Below are positions 31,296 through 39,979 of a stretch of DNA of 48,119 nucleotides, piece after piece (position 1 is the first letter of the stretch; the number at the start of each line of letters is the position of its first letter). A program made the position numbers and the translations under genes. Origin of the DNA: Bacteroidota bacterium (GTDB lineage Bacteria > Bacteroidota > Bacteroidia > Bacteroidales > Paludibacteraceae). Under the pieces are notes generated by a model. It was not told the DNA's origin and did not search any database. It saw only the letters and a list, made by a program, of their open reading frames with translations. The stretch is taken from positions 1 through 48,119 of the forward strand of contig JAKIYP010000012.1 of NCBI GenBank assembly GCA_022708505.1, in the 5' to 3' direction.

Positions 31296-32492
31296 ATGGA
31301 AACACTTTTTTCCCGATTCTATTATCTGGTTGAAAATACAGATCTGACTTATACACGATATCTTTATCATCAAATAAACTGGAACAACAGATTAATTGGC
31401 ATTGTTGGGTCAAGAGGTGTAGGGAAAACCACGATGCTCTTTCAGTATATTAAGCAAAATTACCCAACAGGCTCAACAGAAGTCTTATACGTCTCACTCG
31501 ATCATATATGGTTTACGACAGGCTCATTATGGGACCTCGCTGTTGATTTTCACAATCATGGAGGGAAAAGACTTTTTCTGGATGAAGTACATAAATATCC
31601 TGATTGGTCGCAGGTGATTAAAAATATTTATGATTCTTTCCCGGAAATGAAGATTGTTTTCACAGGATCATCCATCCTTGAAATACATAAAGCGAAAGCT
31701 GACCTGAGTCGTAGGGCGGCTACTTATGTTTTGCACGGGCTCTCATTTCGGGAATTTATTGACTATGAATATGGTATAAAAATCAATCAACTTAGTTTAT
31801 CCGACTTATTACAAAAGCATGTGAAAATTTCATTGGAAATAAATAAGCAGATAAAGCCTCTTGTCGCGTTTAATGAATTTCTCAGGTATGGTTATTTTCC
31901 TTATTACAAAGAAGATAAACAAATATACCATTTTAGGGTATTGGAAACAATTAACGCGATCATTGACATTGACTTACCTGCATCTCAGAGTATGGAACAT
32001 GCTACCCTTATGAAAATTAAAAAGTTATTGTCCATCATATCATCCATTGTTCCATTTACACCCAATATAACTAAACTTGCTTCTCAAATCGAAGTAACCC
32101 GCCCGGCTCTGATGAATTTCTTAATCCTGCTCCACAACGCTCATGTTCTGCTCTTGCTCGACAAAAAGGCAAATGGGATAAAGAAGTTAGTGAAACCCGA
32201 AAAAATTTACCTCGCTAATACCAATTATTCTTATGCTTTTTCAGGAAACAATGCTGATATAGGGAACGTTAGAGAAACTTTCTTTTTCTCGCAAGTACAA
32301 GTCACGAACTCAGTATCCTATTCTGATGAGACTGACTTTATAGTTGACAATCTTTATCATTTCGAAATCGGAGGGAAAGATAAAACAGAACGACAAATAC
32401 AAAACTTAAACAATGCTTATCTTGCTAAAGACAATATAGAAACCGGCTGGGGCAATCATATACCACTCTGGATGTTTGGATTGATGTACTAA
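31296..32492 (+). CDS. AAA ATPase with DUF4143-type C-terminal domain
   Basis: A 398-residue STAND/AAA-type protein: Walker A IVGSRGVGKTTML (about 36-48), Walker B KRLFLDEVHKYPDW, and sensor KIVFTGSSILEI followed by the family's SRRAATYVLHGLSFREFIDYEYG. The C-terminal half (about 230-398) is the DUF4143 region, with a restriction-endonuclease-like VSYSDETDFIVDNLYHFEIGGKDKTERQIQ segment and the end LWMFGLMY. These proteins are numerous and mobile in Bacteroidota; the function is unsettled, and roles in defence or toxin-antitoxin-like behaviour are speculation. Two near-identical palindromes overlap its promoter, suggesting repression, perhaps by itself. Confidence 0.9.
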   Translation: METLFSRFYYLVENTDLTYTRYLYHQINWNNRLIGIVGSRGVGKTTMLFQYIKQNYPTGSTEVLYVSLDHIWFTTGSLWDLAVDFHNHGGKRLFLDEVHKYPDWSQVIKNIYDSFPEMKIVFTGSSILEIHKAKADLSRRAATYVLHGLSFREFIDYEYGIKINQLSLSDLLQKHVKISLEINKQIKPLVAFNEFLRYGYFPYYKEDKQIYHFRVLETINAIIDIDLPASQSMEHATLMKIKKLLSIISSIVPFTPNITKLASQIEVTRPALMNFLILLHNAHVLLLLDKKANGIKKLVKPEKIYLANTNYSYAFSGNNADIGNVRETFFFSQVQVTNSVSYSDETDFIVDNLYHFEIGGKDKTERQIQNLNNAYLAKDNIETGWGNHIPLWMFGLMY

Positions 32493-32559
32493 ATTAGATC
32501 CAGGACTTGAGGAAAATAATTTCACTCATCAGGAAAAATCCTTTATTTATCGATTTTTA

Positions 32560-32591
32560 TTTGAATACCTGACACACGCACCATACCTTTG
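32560..32591 (+). promoter_or_regulatory. Promoter of the LiaF-like gene
   Basis: TTTG (32560-32563), 20 bp, TACCTTTG (32584-32591), an exact match, with a leader of about 20 nt. Confidence 0.75.
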
Positions 32592-32616
32592 TCACAAAAA
32601 ATTAAAATCGACAAAA

Positions 32617-33393
32617 ATGGAAACATTAACAAACAACACTGGTTACCCGCGTCGTTTTCGCGGATTGGGTTTCGGGATACTATTAATATTGGTAGGAGCC
32701 GTTTTACTCGGAATTAACTTTGGATTTATTCCGCAAGCTTACAAAGGTATTATTTTCTCCTGGCCTTCTGTCGTTATCCTGATTGGATTGTGCCACTTCC
32801 GGAAGAAACACCAGTTTGCCTGGGGAACTGTCTGGGTTATCGTGGGGGCATTTTTCCTGATGCCGAAAATCTTCAAAGCCTTCCCCGAAACATTCCCGGG
32901 TATCGGAGATAATTTCGCGGCTGTTTACTGGCCCTTGCTGCTCATTTGCGCTGGTCTGATTTTCATTACCTTCCGCTTTCTGGCTCCAAAAAAAGACTGG
33001 TCCGACTACTGGAAAAACAAAACGCATCACTACCATCAAAAATCTACCGGTAATTTATCATCCGGTTTCGAAAAAAACACTATTTTTGGAAGCGGAGAGC
33101 ATATTATATTAGACGAAGTGTTTAAGGGTGGAGAAATGAACGCGATTTTCGGGGGAGCAACACTGGATCTGCGCCGGACCACACTGCCGGAAGGTGATAC
33201 TTATCTGGAAATAAACGCGATCTTCGGAGGAATTACCTTGTATATTCCGGGCGACTGGACGGTTGTTTCTCAGTTGGATGCGGTTTTCGGAGGTTTTGAT
33301 GATAAACGCAGAATCATTGAGCCGGTAGACAAAACACGCAGGCTGATCGTGAAAGGATCCTGCATATTCGGTGGTGGAGAAATCGTTGGTTAA
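32617..33393 (+). CDS. LiaF-like membrane stress-response protein
   Basis: A 258-residue protein. Four hydrophobic segments (about 17-37, 44-62, 68-86, 102-118) form a LiaI/LiaF-type membrane domain (DUF5668). A cytosolic or periplasmic beta-helix-like C-terminus (about 155-258) has repeated FGG turns: MNAIFGGATLDLR, INAIFGGITLYIP, LDAVFGGFDDKRR and CIFGGGEIVG, typical of the LiaF/DUF2154 family. In Firmicutes LiaF restrains the cell-envelope-stress system LiaRS. Here it is followed by a membrane LytTR-type regulator, so a sensor/regulator pair for envelope stress is plausible by analogy. Confidence 0.85.
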   Translation: METLTNNTGYPRRFRGLGFGILLILVGAVLLGINFGFIPQAYKGIIFSWPSVVILIGLCHFRKKHQFAWGTVWVIVGAFFLMPKIFKAFPETFPGIGDNFAAVYWPLLLICAGLIFITFRFLAPKKDWSDYWKNKTHHYHQKSTGNLSSGFEKNTIFGSGEHIILDEVFKGGEMNAIFGGATLDLRRTTLPEGDTYLEINAIFGGITLYIPGDWTVVSQLDAVFGGFDDKRRIIEPVDKTRRLIVKGSCIFGGGEIVG

Positions 33394-33423
33394 CCTTTTC
33401 TTTTATAACTAATCCATCAACAG

Positions 33424-34245
33424 ATGTTATTAGACGTCATCAAAAATAAATTAAGGCTTATTCTCTTTGGGTTGGCAGGGTTCGCGATATTGTAAACCTT
33501 GTCACTCCACACGCTTGTCGTACCCTTGCCTTTCCTTATCCTGCTATTAGACACATTCATTTACTGCATCTTGTACTTTGTTATCGCGGTTCCCCTGCTG
33601 AATGTAATCCGGTTCGGGAATATGAACGTGCTCCAACTTCCCGTCAGGGTCGTGAATTATGTCGCGTTGGGGGTGGTAACGCTCGGACTCACCATCGGCA
33701 TTGGATATTCAATAGAATTTCTGTTTTTTAAGGAAGATTATCGCACTATTTTTTATGCACTGATACCGGTACGTTTCTTTTCATCTGTGTTGGCTTACCT
33801 GCTGATTCTGCTGCTTTGTCTGAAATATGAAAAAGAACAGGAGAAAAACGATGAAGAAAAAAATGACAGCAGCGAAGAGCCCGAAAACACCCGGATTGAA
33901 CCAAATAACACATCGCCAATCGAAAGGATTGCTGTTAAATCGGGCACCAAAATCCATGTTGTGCCGATAGCCGAGGTTATCTGCCTGATTGCAGACGGAG
34001 ATTATGTGCAGGTCGTCACCGAGAAAGGGAAATTCCTGAAAGAACAAACGATGAAATATTTCGAAACACACCTCCCTGAAAATCAGTTTATCCGCGTGCA
34101 CCGTTCCTGCATCGTCAATGTCGAAGCCATCTCTCGTATCGAATTGTACGAAAAACAAAGTCAGCAACTGATGCTGAAAAACGGCGATAAAATAAAGGTA
34201 AGCCAGGCGGGGTATAAATTGTTGCGGGAAAGATTATGTTTATAG
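33424..34245 (+). pseudogene. Membrane LytTR-family regulator interrupted by one in-frame stop
   Basis: An ATG at 33424 opens a frame (MLLDVIKNKLRLILFGLAGFAIL) that meets TAA at codon 24 (33493-33495) and then continues without another stop for about 250 codons to 34245. The product would have four membrane segments (about 11-130) followed by a LytTR DNA-binding domain: IERIAVKSGTKIHVVPIAEVICLIADGDYVQVVT, LPENQFIRVHRSCIVNVEAISRIE (both in part) and LKNGDKIKVSQAGYKLLRERL. The stop cuts the first membrane helix; a Gln codon CAA changed to TAA would explain it. Restart at TTG 33499 would give a nearly complete protein lacking part of helix 1. It is probably a recent mutation or a sequencing error. 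It pairs with the LiaF-like gene 31 bp upstream. Confidence 0.75.
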
Positions 34246-34297
34246 TAGAGACGCCCTATTAGGGCGTCTCTACCTACCTAATAGGGCGTCTCTACCG
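34245..34297. repeat. Palindromic repeat, family B, one full and one partial copy
   Basis: Full 29-bp palindrome 34245-34273 (arms GTAGAGACGCCCTA / TAGGGCGTCTCTAC) and a half copy ending GGGCGTCTCTACC at 34279-34297. It starts at the last base of the LytTR stop codon and could serve as its transcript end. Confidence 0.85.
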
Positions 34298-34336
34298 CGG
34301 ATAGATAAATATTGACGTATTTTGCATTTTTTTTAT

Positions 34337-34344
34337 TATCTTTG
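34337..34344 (+). promoter_or_regulatory. -7 element of typA
   Basis: TATCTTTG, with an ATTG (34311-34314) 22 bp upstream as a weak partner. The expected start leaves about 18 nt of leader to the ATG at 34369 and excludes the in-frame start codon at 34312. Confidence 0.6.
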
Positions 34345-34368
34345 CGCCCTCAAAAAAGAATGTGTTAC

Positions 34369-36168
34369 ATGCAGAAAATCAGAAATATCGCCATCATTGC
34401 TCACGTTGACCACGGAAAAACTACCCTGGTAGATAAAATGCTGCTGGCCGGCAACCTGTTCCGCGATAATCAAACGACAGGCGAATTGATTATGGATAAC
34501 AACGATTTGGAACGTGAGAGAGGTATTACCATCCTCGCGAAGAACGTTTCGATCGATTATCTGGGCTATAAAATAAATATCATCGACACCCCGGGTCACG
34601 CCGATTTTGGCGGGGAAGTAGAACGGGTGCTGAACATGGCCGATGGCGTATTGTTGCTGGTGGATGCTTTCGAAGGTCCGATGCCGCAAACCCGGTTCGT
34701 ACTTCAAAAAGCGTTGCAAATAGGACTCACACCCATCGTGGTCGTAAATAAGGTTGACAAACCGAACTGTCGCCCCGATGAAGTGCATGAAATGGTTTTC
34801 GACCTCATGTACCACCTGGATGCCACTGAAGAACAATTAAACTTTCATACCATTTACGGCTCAGCCAAGAATAACTGGATGGCGGAAGATTGGAAAACCC
34901 CTTCCGGCAGCATTCAACCCTTGCTCGACGCTATCATCAAATACATTCCTGCTCCTGAATTCATAGAAGGAACACCACAGATGCTGATTACGTCGCTGGA
35001 TTATTCCAATTACGTGGGACGTATCGCTGTGGGACGTATTCATCGCGGCATACTCCGTGAAAACATGGATGTAAGCCTGGTGAAACGTGACGGATCAGTC
35101 ATCAAATCAAGAATTAAAGAACTGCATACTTTCACCGGTCTTGGCCGTACGAAAACTACCGAGGTTAAATCGGGAGACATCTGTGCACTGGTTGGTATCG
35201 ATGGTTTTGAAATCGGGGATTCAATCTGCGACATCCAAAATCCGGAACCGCTGAAACCTATCGCAATTGACGAACCTACGATGAGCATGGTGTTTACCAT
35301 CAACGACTCTCCTTTCTTCGGAAAGGAAGGAAAGCTCGTTACTTCCCGACACATCCACGACCGGTTGATAAAAGAACTCGATAAAAACCTGGCATTGCGC
35401 GTTGAAAAAAACCTGAATGCCGATGTATGGACTGTATATGGACGTGGAGTGTTACATTTATCAATTCTCATCGAAACCATGCGCCGCGAAGGCTATGAAT
35501 TGCAGGTAGGTCAGCCACAAGTTATCTTCAAAGAAATTAATGGGGTTAAATGCGAACCGGTCGAACAGCTTTCCATTAACCTGCCCGAAGAAAGCTCCGG
35601 TAAAATCATCGAAATGGTAGCCATGAGAAAAGGTGAAATGATCAGCATGGAAATCAAAAACGACCGTGTACAGCTGGAGTTTTACATTCCTTCCCGTGGC
35701 ATCATCGGATTAAGAAACAACGTACTGACTGCTTCCGCAGGCGAAGCCATCATGTCGCACCGTTTTGTTGAATATCAACCCTATAAAGGAGATATAGAGA
35801 AAAGAATTAACGGCTCCATCATCGCGATGGAAAGCGGTACTGCATACGCTTATGCACTCGACAAACTGCAGGAACGCGGTAAATTTTTCATCCATCCGCA
35901 GGATAATATCTATGCTGGCCAGGTAGTAGGTGAAAGTTCGAAGGAAGGTGATATGGTGGTGAACGTAACCAAATCGAAAAAACTCACCAACATGCGCGCC
36001 TCGGGCGCCGACGACAAAGCCAAGCTGGCGCCACCGATTATTTTCAGCCTCGAAGAAGCTCTGGAGTATATCAAGGAAGATGAATATGTGGAAATAACAC
36101 CTTCGAGCATCAGGCTCAGGAAGATATTGTTAGACGAAAACGACAGAAAAAGAATGTCGAAAAAATAA
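34369..36168 (+). CDS. typA: Ribosome-associated translational GTPase TypA/BipA
   Basis: A 599-residue GTPase that binds the ribosome and helps 50S assembly and stress adaptation. G motifs: [17 protein letters not shown] (G1, about 8-24), ERGITI (G2), [16 protein letters not shown] (G3), [12 protein letters not shown] (G4) and GSAKNNW (G5). EF-G-like domains III and V and the BipA-specific C-terminus ([23 protein letters not shown], in part) follow. Length is standard. [16 protein letters not shown] matches family starts, so the ATG at 34369 is preferred over the in-frame ATG at 34360 or the start at 34312. Confidence 0.98.
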   Translation: MQKIRNIAIIAHVDHGKTTLVDKMLLAGNLFRDNQTTGELIMDNNDLERERGITILAKNVSIDYLGYKINIIDTPGHADFGGEVERVLNMADGVLLLVDAFEGPMPQTRFVLQKALQIGLTPIVVVNKVDKPNCRPDEVHEMVFDLMYHLDATEEQLNFHTIYGSAKNNWMAEDWKTPSGSIQPLLDAIIKYIPAPEFIEGTPQMLITSLDYSNYVGRIAVGRIHRGILRENMDVSLVKRDGSVIKSRIKELHTFTGLGRTKTTEVKSGDICALVGIDGFEIGDSICDIQNPEPLKPIAIDEPTMSMVFTINDSPFFGKEGKLVTSRHIHDRLIKELDKNLALRVEKNLNADVWTVYGRGVLHLSILIETMRREGYELQVGQPQVIFKEINGVKCEPVEQLSINLPEESSGKIIEMVAMRKGEMISMEIKNDRVQLEFYIPSRGIIGLRNNVLTASAGEAIMSHRFVEYQPYKGDIEKRINGSIIAMESGTAYAYALDKLQERGKFFIHPQDNIYAGQVVGESSKEGDMVVNVTKSKKLTNMRASGADDKAKLAPPIIFSLEEALEYIKEDEYVEITPSSIRLRKILLDENDRKRMSKK

Positions 36169-36183
36169 TTTGTAAAAAATTTG

Positions 36184-36191
36184 TATCTTTG
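36184..36191 (+). promoter_or_regulatory. -7 element of tig
   Basis: TATCTTTG just after the typA stop. It implies a leader of about 105 nt that includes a family F repeat. Confidence 0.55.
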
Positions 36192-36233
36192 CAGGCCGTT
36201 AAATAAACGGAAAAAACAGCCATGTGAAAATGT

Positions 36234-36271
36234 TGAGGAGATTGCTTCGTCGCTTTGCTCCTCGCAATGAC
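36234..36271. repeat. Family F inverted repeat in the tig leader
   Basis: GAGGAGATTGCTTCGTCGC / GCTCCTCGCAATGACA: the common CATTGCGAGGAGC...GACGAAGCAATCTC element, also at 9339 in divergent form. It lies between the tig promoter and its ATG and would be transcribed as a hairpin. Confidence 0.75.
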
Positions 36272-36305
36272 AGAAAATAAAAAACAAATCGCATAAATAA
36301 TAACA

Positions 36306-37655
36306 ATGAACATCGTCAGAAAAGACATCGACAGCTCGAATGCAACCATTACCATCAGCATTGAGAAAGCAGATTACTCAGAGAAAGTTGAAAAAACATT
36401 GCGTGATTATCGCAAAAAAGCAAATATCCCGGGTTTCCGTCCGGGCATGGTTCCACTCGGATTATTGAAAAAAATGTACGGAAAATCAATTCTGGCAGAA
36501 GAGATTAACAAAATTCTGTCGGACGAACTGTACAAATATATTCAGGATAACAGCATTAATTTATTGGGCGAACCCCTTCCGAATGAAACTGAGCAGAAAG
36601 ACATTGACTTCAGCACACAGGAAGACTTCGAGTTCGTATTCGACCTTGGATTGGCGCCTGAATTTGAAGTTGAACTGAACAAAAAGGATAAAGTAAAATA
36701 CTATCAGATTACACCGAGCGAAGAAATGATTAATAACCAGATCAAATCTTACACCGGTCGCTATGGCAAATATGTGCAGGAAGAGTCGGTTGAGGAAAAA
36801 GACATGGTAAAAGGCGTTCTGACGGAATTAACCGAAGGCAAGGTAAAAGAAAGTGGTATTCAGGTACAGGATGCAGTTTTAACTCCTGCCTACATGAAGG
36901 ATGAAGCCAGCAAGGCTTTGTTTGCCGGCGCTAAAGTGGGCGATACAATTACTTTCAACCCGAAAACAGCTTTCGAAAACGAAGCTGAAATTTCTTCGCT
37001 ATTGAAAATTTCAAAAGAAGAGGTTGCTGAGGTGACTGCTGATTTTCAGTTTACCATCGAAAGCATCACCCGTTACCACGAAGCGGAAGTCGATCAGGAT
37101 TTGTTCGACAAAGTTTATGGTGAAGGCGTTGTAAAGTCAGCAGAAGAATTTACCGAAAAAATCAAGGCCAATATTCAGGAAACACTAGCTCAGGACAGCG
37201 AATATAAATTCGGTATCGATGCCCGTGAGGTATTGGTAAAAAAATATGATGATCTCGCTTTCCCGGATACTTTCCTGAAACGCTGGCTGATGGCTACCAA
37301 TAAAAATCTGACAGCAGAAACGCTGGAAACCGATTATCCGAAAATGATTGCCGACCTTAAATGGCAGTTAATTAAAGATAAAATTGCTAAATCAAACGAT
37401 ATCAAAGTTGAGAAGGATGACGTAGAAGACTTCGGTCGTAAAATTGCCCGTTCCCAGTTTGCCCAGTATGGTATGATTGGTATGGACGATGCCATCCTCG
37501 ACAACTATATGAAAGATATGCTCAAAAAAGAAGAAACACTCAAGAACATCATCGACAAAGTTGCTGAAAATAAGGTACTCGACATCATTAAAAATGCAGT
37601 TAAAGTTGATACTAAAGAGGTTTCGATAGAGGAATTTAATAAGATGTTTGAATAA
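36306..37655 (+). CDS. tig: Trigger factor, ribosome-associated chaperone
   Basis: A 449-residue protein. The N-terminal ribosome-binding domain (about 1-115) contains the signature KKANIPGFRPGMVPLGLLKKMYGKSILAEEINKIL (in part). The middle region (about 150-250) is a divergent PPIase-like domain, and the C-terminal helical domain (about 260-449) holds the client cradle. Trigger factor binds nascent chains at the exit tunnel. It is followed by clpP and clpX, the usual order for protein folding and degradation genes, although a 128-bp inverted repeat separates it from clpP. Confidence 0.96.
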   Translation: MNIVRKDIDSSNATITISIEKADYSEKVEKTLRDYRKKANIPGFRPGMVPLGLLKKMYGKSILAEEINKILSDELYKYIQDNSINLLGEPLPNETEQKDIDFSTQEDFEFVFDLGLAPEFEVELNKKDKVKYYQITPSEEMINNQIKSYTGRYGKYVQEESVEEKDMVKGVLTELTEGKVKESGIQVQDAVLTPAYMKDEASKALFAGAKVGDTITFNPKTAFENEAEISSLLKISKEEVAEVTADFQFTIESITRYHEAEVDQDLFDKVYGEGVVKSAEEFTEKIKANIQETLAQDSEYKFGIDAREVLVKKYDDLAFPDTFLKRWLMATNKNLTAETLETDYPKMIADLKWQLIKDKIAKSNDIKVEKDDVEDFGRKIARSQFAQYGMIGMDDAILDNYMKDMLKKEETLKNIIDKVAENKVLDIIKNAVKVDTKEVSIEEFNKMFE

Positions 37656-37668
37656 AACATCCATTTAG

Positions 37669-37796
37669 AACCACAAAAGGCACAAAAGTTTATCAAAAGG
37701 GATCACAAAAGCTAATATTGATATCAACATCAGATATCAACAAAAATGCTTACTTTTGTGTTTTCTCACATAAAATCTTTTGTGCCTTTTGTGGTT
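37669..37796. repeat. MITE-like inverted repeat, family C, copy 2
   Basis: A 128-bp element bounded by AACCACAAAAGGCACAAAAG and its inverse, with an inner CTTTTGTG motif and a central TGATATCAACATCAGATATCA stretch (in part). It lies between tig and clpP, ending 21 bp before the clpP ATG. The first copy is at 1148. Confidence 0.82.
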
Positions 37797-37817
37797 TAAT
37801 TTTTTAATTAGATAATT

Positions 37818-38498
37818 ATGAATCAAAACGAATTTCACAAATACGCCACCAAACATCTCGGGATGAACGGGTTGGCTTTAGAAAAATACATAGGTATCAC
37901 CAGCAGTTATATTTCTCCTTCTATTTTGGAAGAAAGACAACTGAATGTAACCCAGATGGATGTGTTTTCACGCTTGATGATGGATCGCATCATCTTTTTG
38001 GGAACACAAATCGACGACTACACCGCCAACGTAATTCAGGCGCAGTTGCTGTTCCTGGATTCTTCTGATCCGGGAAAAGACATCTCGATTTACCTGAACT
38101 CTCCCGGTGGTTCGGTTTACGCCGGACTTGGAATTTATGACACGATGCAGTTTATCGGCTCAGATGTAGCAACGATTTGTACCGGCATGGCTGCTTCTAT
38201 GGCCGCCGTGTTACTGGTTGCCGGAACAAAAAACAAACGTTCTGCGTTGAGACATTCCCGCGTAATGATTCATCAGCCCATGGGTGGAGCTCAGGGACAG
38301 GCTTCTGATATTGAAATTACTGCCCGCGAAATCCAGAAACTGAAAAAAGAACTTTATGGTATCATTGCCGATCATTCGGGAAATCCTTTCGAAAGAATTG
38401 AAAAAGATTCGGACCGGGATTATTGGATGACTTCCCAGGAAGCCCTTGAGTATGGTATGATCGACAGGGTTTTAATTAACGACAAGAAGGTTAAATAA
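37818..38498 (+). CDS. clpP: ATP-dependent Clp protease proteolytic subunit
   Basis: A 226-residue serine protease subunit. The catalytic Ser lies in [13 protein letters not shown] and the catalytic His in [16 protein letters not shown], with the handle region [16 protein letters not shown] and the end [14 protein letters not shown]. It forms a tetradecameric chamber that degrades proteins fed by ClpX. Its stop codon overlaps the clpX ATG by one base (TAATG), indicating translational coupling. Confidence 0.98.
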   Translation: MNQNEFHKYATKHLGMNGLALEKYIGITSSYISPSILEERQLNVTQMDVFSRLMMDRIIFLGTQIDDYTANVIQAQLLFLDSSDPGKDISIYLNSPGGSVYAGLGIYDTMQFIGSDVATICTGMAASMAAVLLVAGTKNKRSALRHSRVMIHQPMGGAQGQASDIEITAREIQKLKKELYGIIADHSGNPFERIEKDSDRDYWMTSQEALEYGMIDRVLINDKKVK

Positions 38499-39730
38499 TG
38501 GCGAAACAACTCAGGCGATGCTCTTTCTGCGGACGAACCGAATCTCAGGTGGATTTTTTCATCATGGGCCAGGACAACACGCAAATCTGTAACGAATGTG
38601 CCATACAGGCCGCTGAAATAGTAAAGGAAAATACCGAAAGCAAGTCCAAATTACCGCACTTACAGAAAGAGGATATCCCCAAACCTGTGGAAATAAAAAA
38701 ATATCTCGATCAATATGTAATCGGACAGGATGAAGCTAAGAAGTTTCTCTCGGTAGCTGTCTACAACCATTATAAACGCCTCATGCAGGAAAAATCGAAT
38801 GACGATGTGGAGATCGAAAAATCAAACATCATCATGGTGGGTTCCACCGGCACAGGAAAAACCCTGCTTGCCAGAACTATTGCTAAAAAGCTGCATGTGC
38901 CTTTTACCATTGTCGACGCCACAGTGCTTACTGAAGCCGGATATGTGGGTGAAGATATCGAAAGCATCCTGACCAGATTGCTACAAGTGGCTGATTATGA
39001 CGTAAAAGCAGCTGAAAGAGGTATTGTTTTTATCGACGAAATTGATAAAATCGCCCGTAAGGGAGATAATCCAAGTATCACCCGCGACGTGAGTGGAGAA
39101 GGAGTACAGCAGGGATTACTCAAATTACTGGAAGGCTCAGTTGTCAATGTTCCGCCTCAGGGAGGCAGAAAACATCCTGATCAGAAGATGATTCCGGTCA
39201 ACACCCAAAATATTTTGTTTATCTGTGGTGGTGCGTTCGATGGTATCGAGAAAAAAATTGCAGCCCGGCTCAACACCCGCGTGGTGGGCTACAGCGCAAC
39301 ACTTGAAACGGATTTCATCGACAAGAAAAACATGTTGCAATACATCGCCCCGCAGGATTTAAAATCCTTCGGACTGATTCCTGAAATCATCGGTCGTTTG
39401 CCGATTCTGACCTATCTGGAACCTCTCGACCGTAACGCTTTGCGAAAGATCCTCACAGAACCAAAGAACTCCATCATCAAACAATATGTAAAGCTGTTTA
39501 AAATGGATCACATCGAACTTGTCTTCGAAGAAGAAGTACTGGAATACGTTGTTGATAAAGCAATAGAATTTAAACTGGGAGCCCGCGGATTAAGATCAAT
39601 TACCGAAACCATCATCATGGATAAGATGTACGAAATGCCATCGAAAAATGAAACCAAACTGGTGATAGATCTGGATTATGCACGGACAAAGATAGAGAAA
39701 GCGAATATCAACAGGCTGAAAATTGCTTAA
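38498..39730 (+). CDS. clpX: ATP-dependent Clp protease ATP-binding subunit ClpX
   Basis: A 410-residue AAA+ unfoldase. The N-terminal C4 zinc domain (CSFCGRT...CNEC, about 8-36) recognises substrates. AAA domain: Walker [12 protein letters not shown], Walker [12 protein letters not shown], sensor and pore text [12 protein letters not shown] and [22 protein letters not shown]-terminal domain: [25 protein letters not shown]. It unfolds tagged proteins and passes them to ClpP. It overlaps clpP by one base and ends with a strong terminator. Confidence 0.99.
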   Translation: MAKQLRRCSFCGRTESQVDFFIMGQDNTQICNECAIQAAEIVKENTESKSKLPHLQKEDIPKPVEIKKYLDQYVIGQDEAKKFLSVAVYNHYKRLMQEKSNDDVEIEKSNIIMVGSTGTGKTLLARTIAKKLHVPFTIVDATVLTEAGYVGEDIESILTRLLQVADYDVKAAERGIVFIDEIDKIARKGDNPSITRDVSGEGVQQGLLKLLEGSVVNVPPQGGRKHPDQKMIPVNTQNILFICGGAFDGIEKKIAARLNTRVVGYSATLETDFIDKKNMLQYIAPQDLKSFGLIPEIIGRLPILTYLEPLDRNALRKILTEPKNSIIKQYVKLFKMDHIELVFEEEVLEYVVDKAIEFKLGARGLRSITETIIMDKMYEMPSKNETKLVIDLDYARTKIEKANINRLKIA

Positions 39731-39768
39731 ATATTCAAAAAATAATCATCTTCAGGGATATAATTACA

Positions 39769-39818
39769 AAAAAACAGGTTATTTGCAAAAAAAAATGCAT
39801 TTAACCTGTTTTTTTTTT
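39769..39818 (+). terminator. Intrinsic terminator after clpX
   Basis: AACAGGTTA...TGCA / TGCA...TAACCTGTT arms with an A-rich loop and a nine-T run. Confidence 0.88.
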
Positions 39819-39979
39819 GCAAAGTACTTGGATATTAAAAATCTGTTTATAAATTTGCTTACCTAATCTTACACAAAGGGTTAAAAAAAACAGAAAATGG
39901 AGTAAAAAAGATTTATAATCTTGCAAATACTTCGGGAAATAATACTAACTTCGCCATCCGGTTTTGAATTGTATTAGAT

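Noticed and set aside
36116..36361. Minus-strand frame reading FSVIARSKATKQS
   Set aside because: This is the well-known chance translation of the CATTGCGAGGAGC repeat, lying antisense to the ends of typA and tig.
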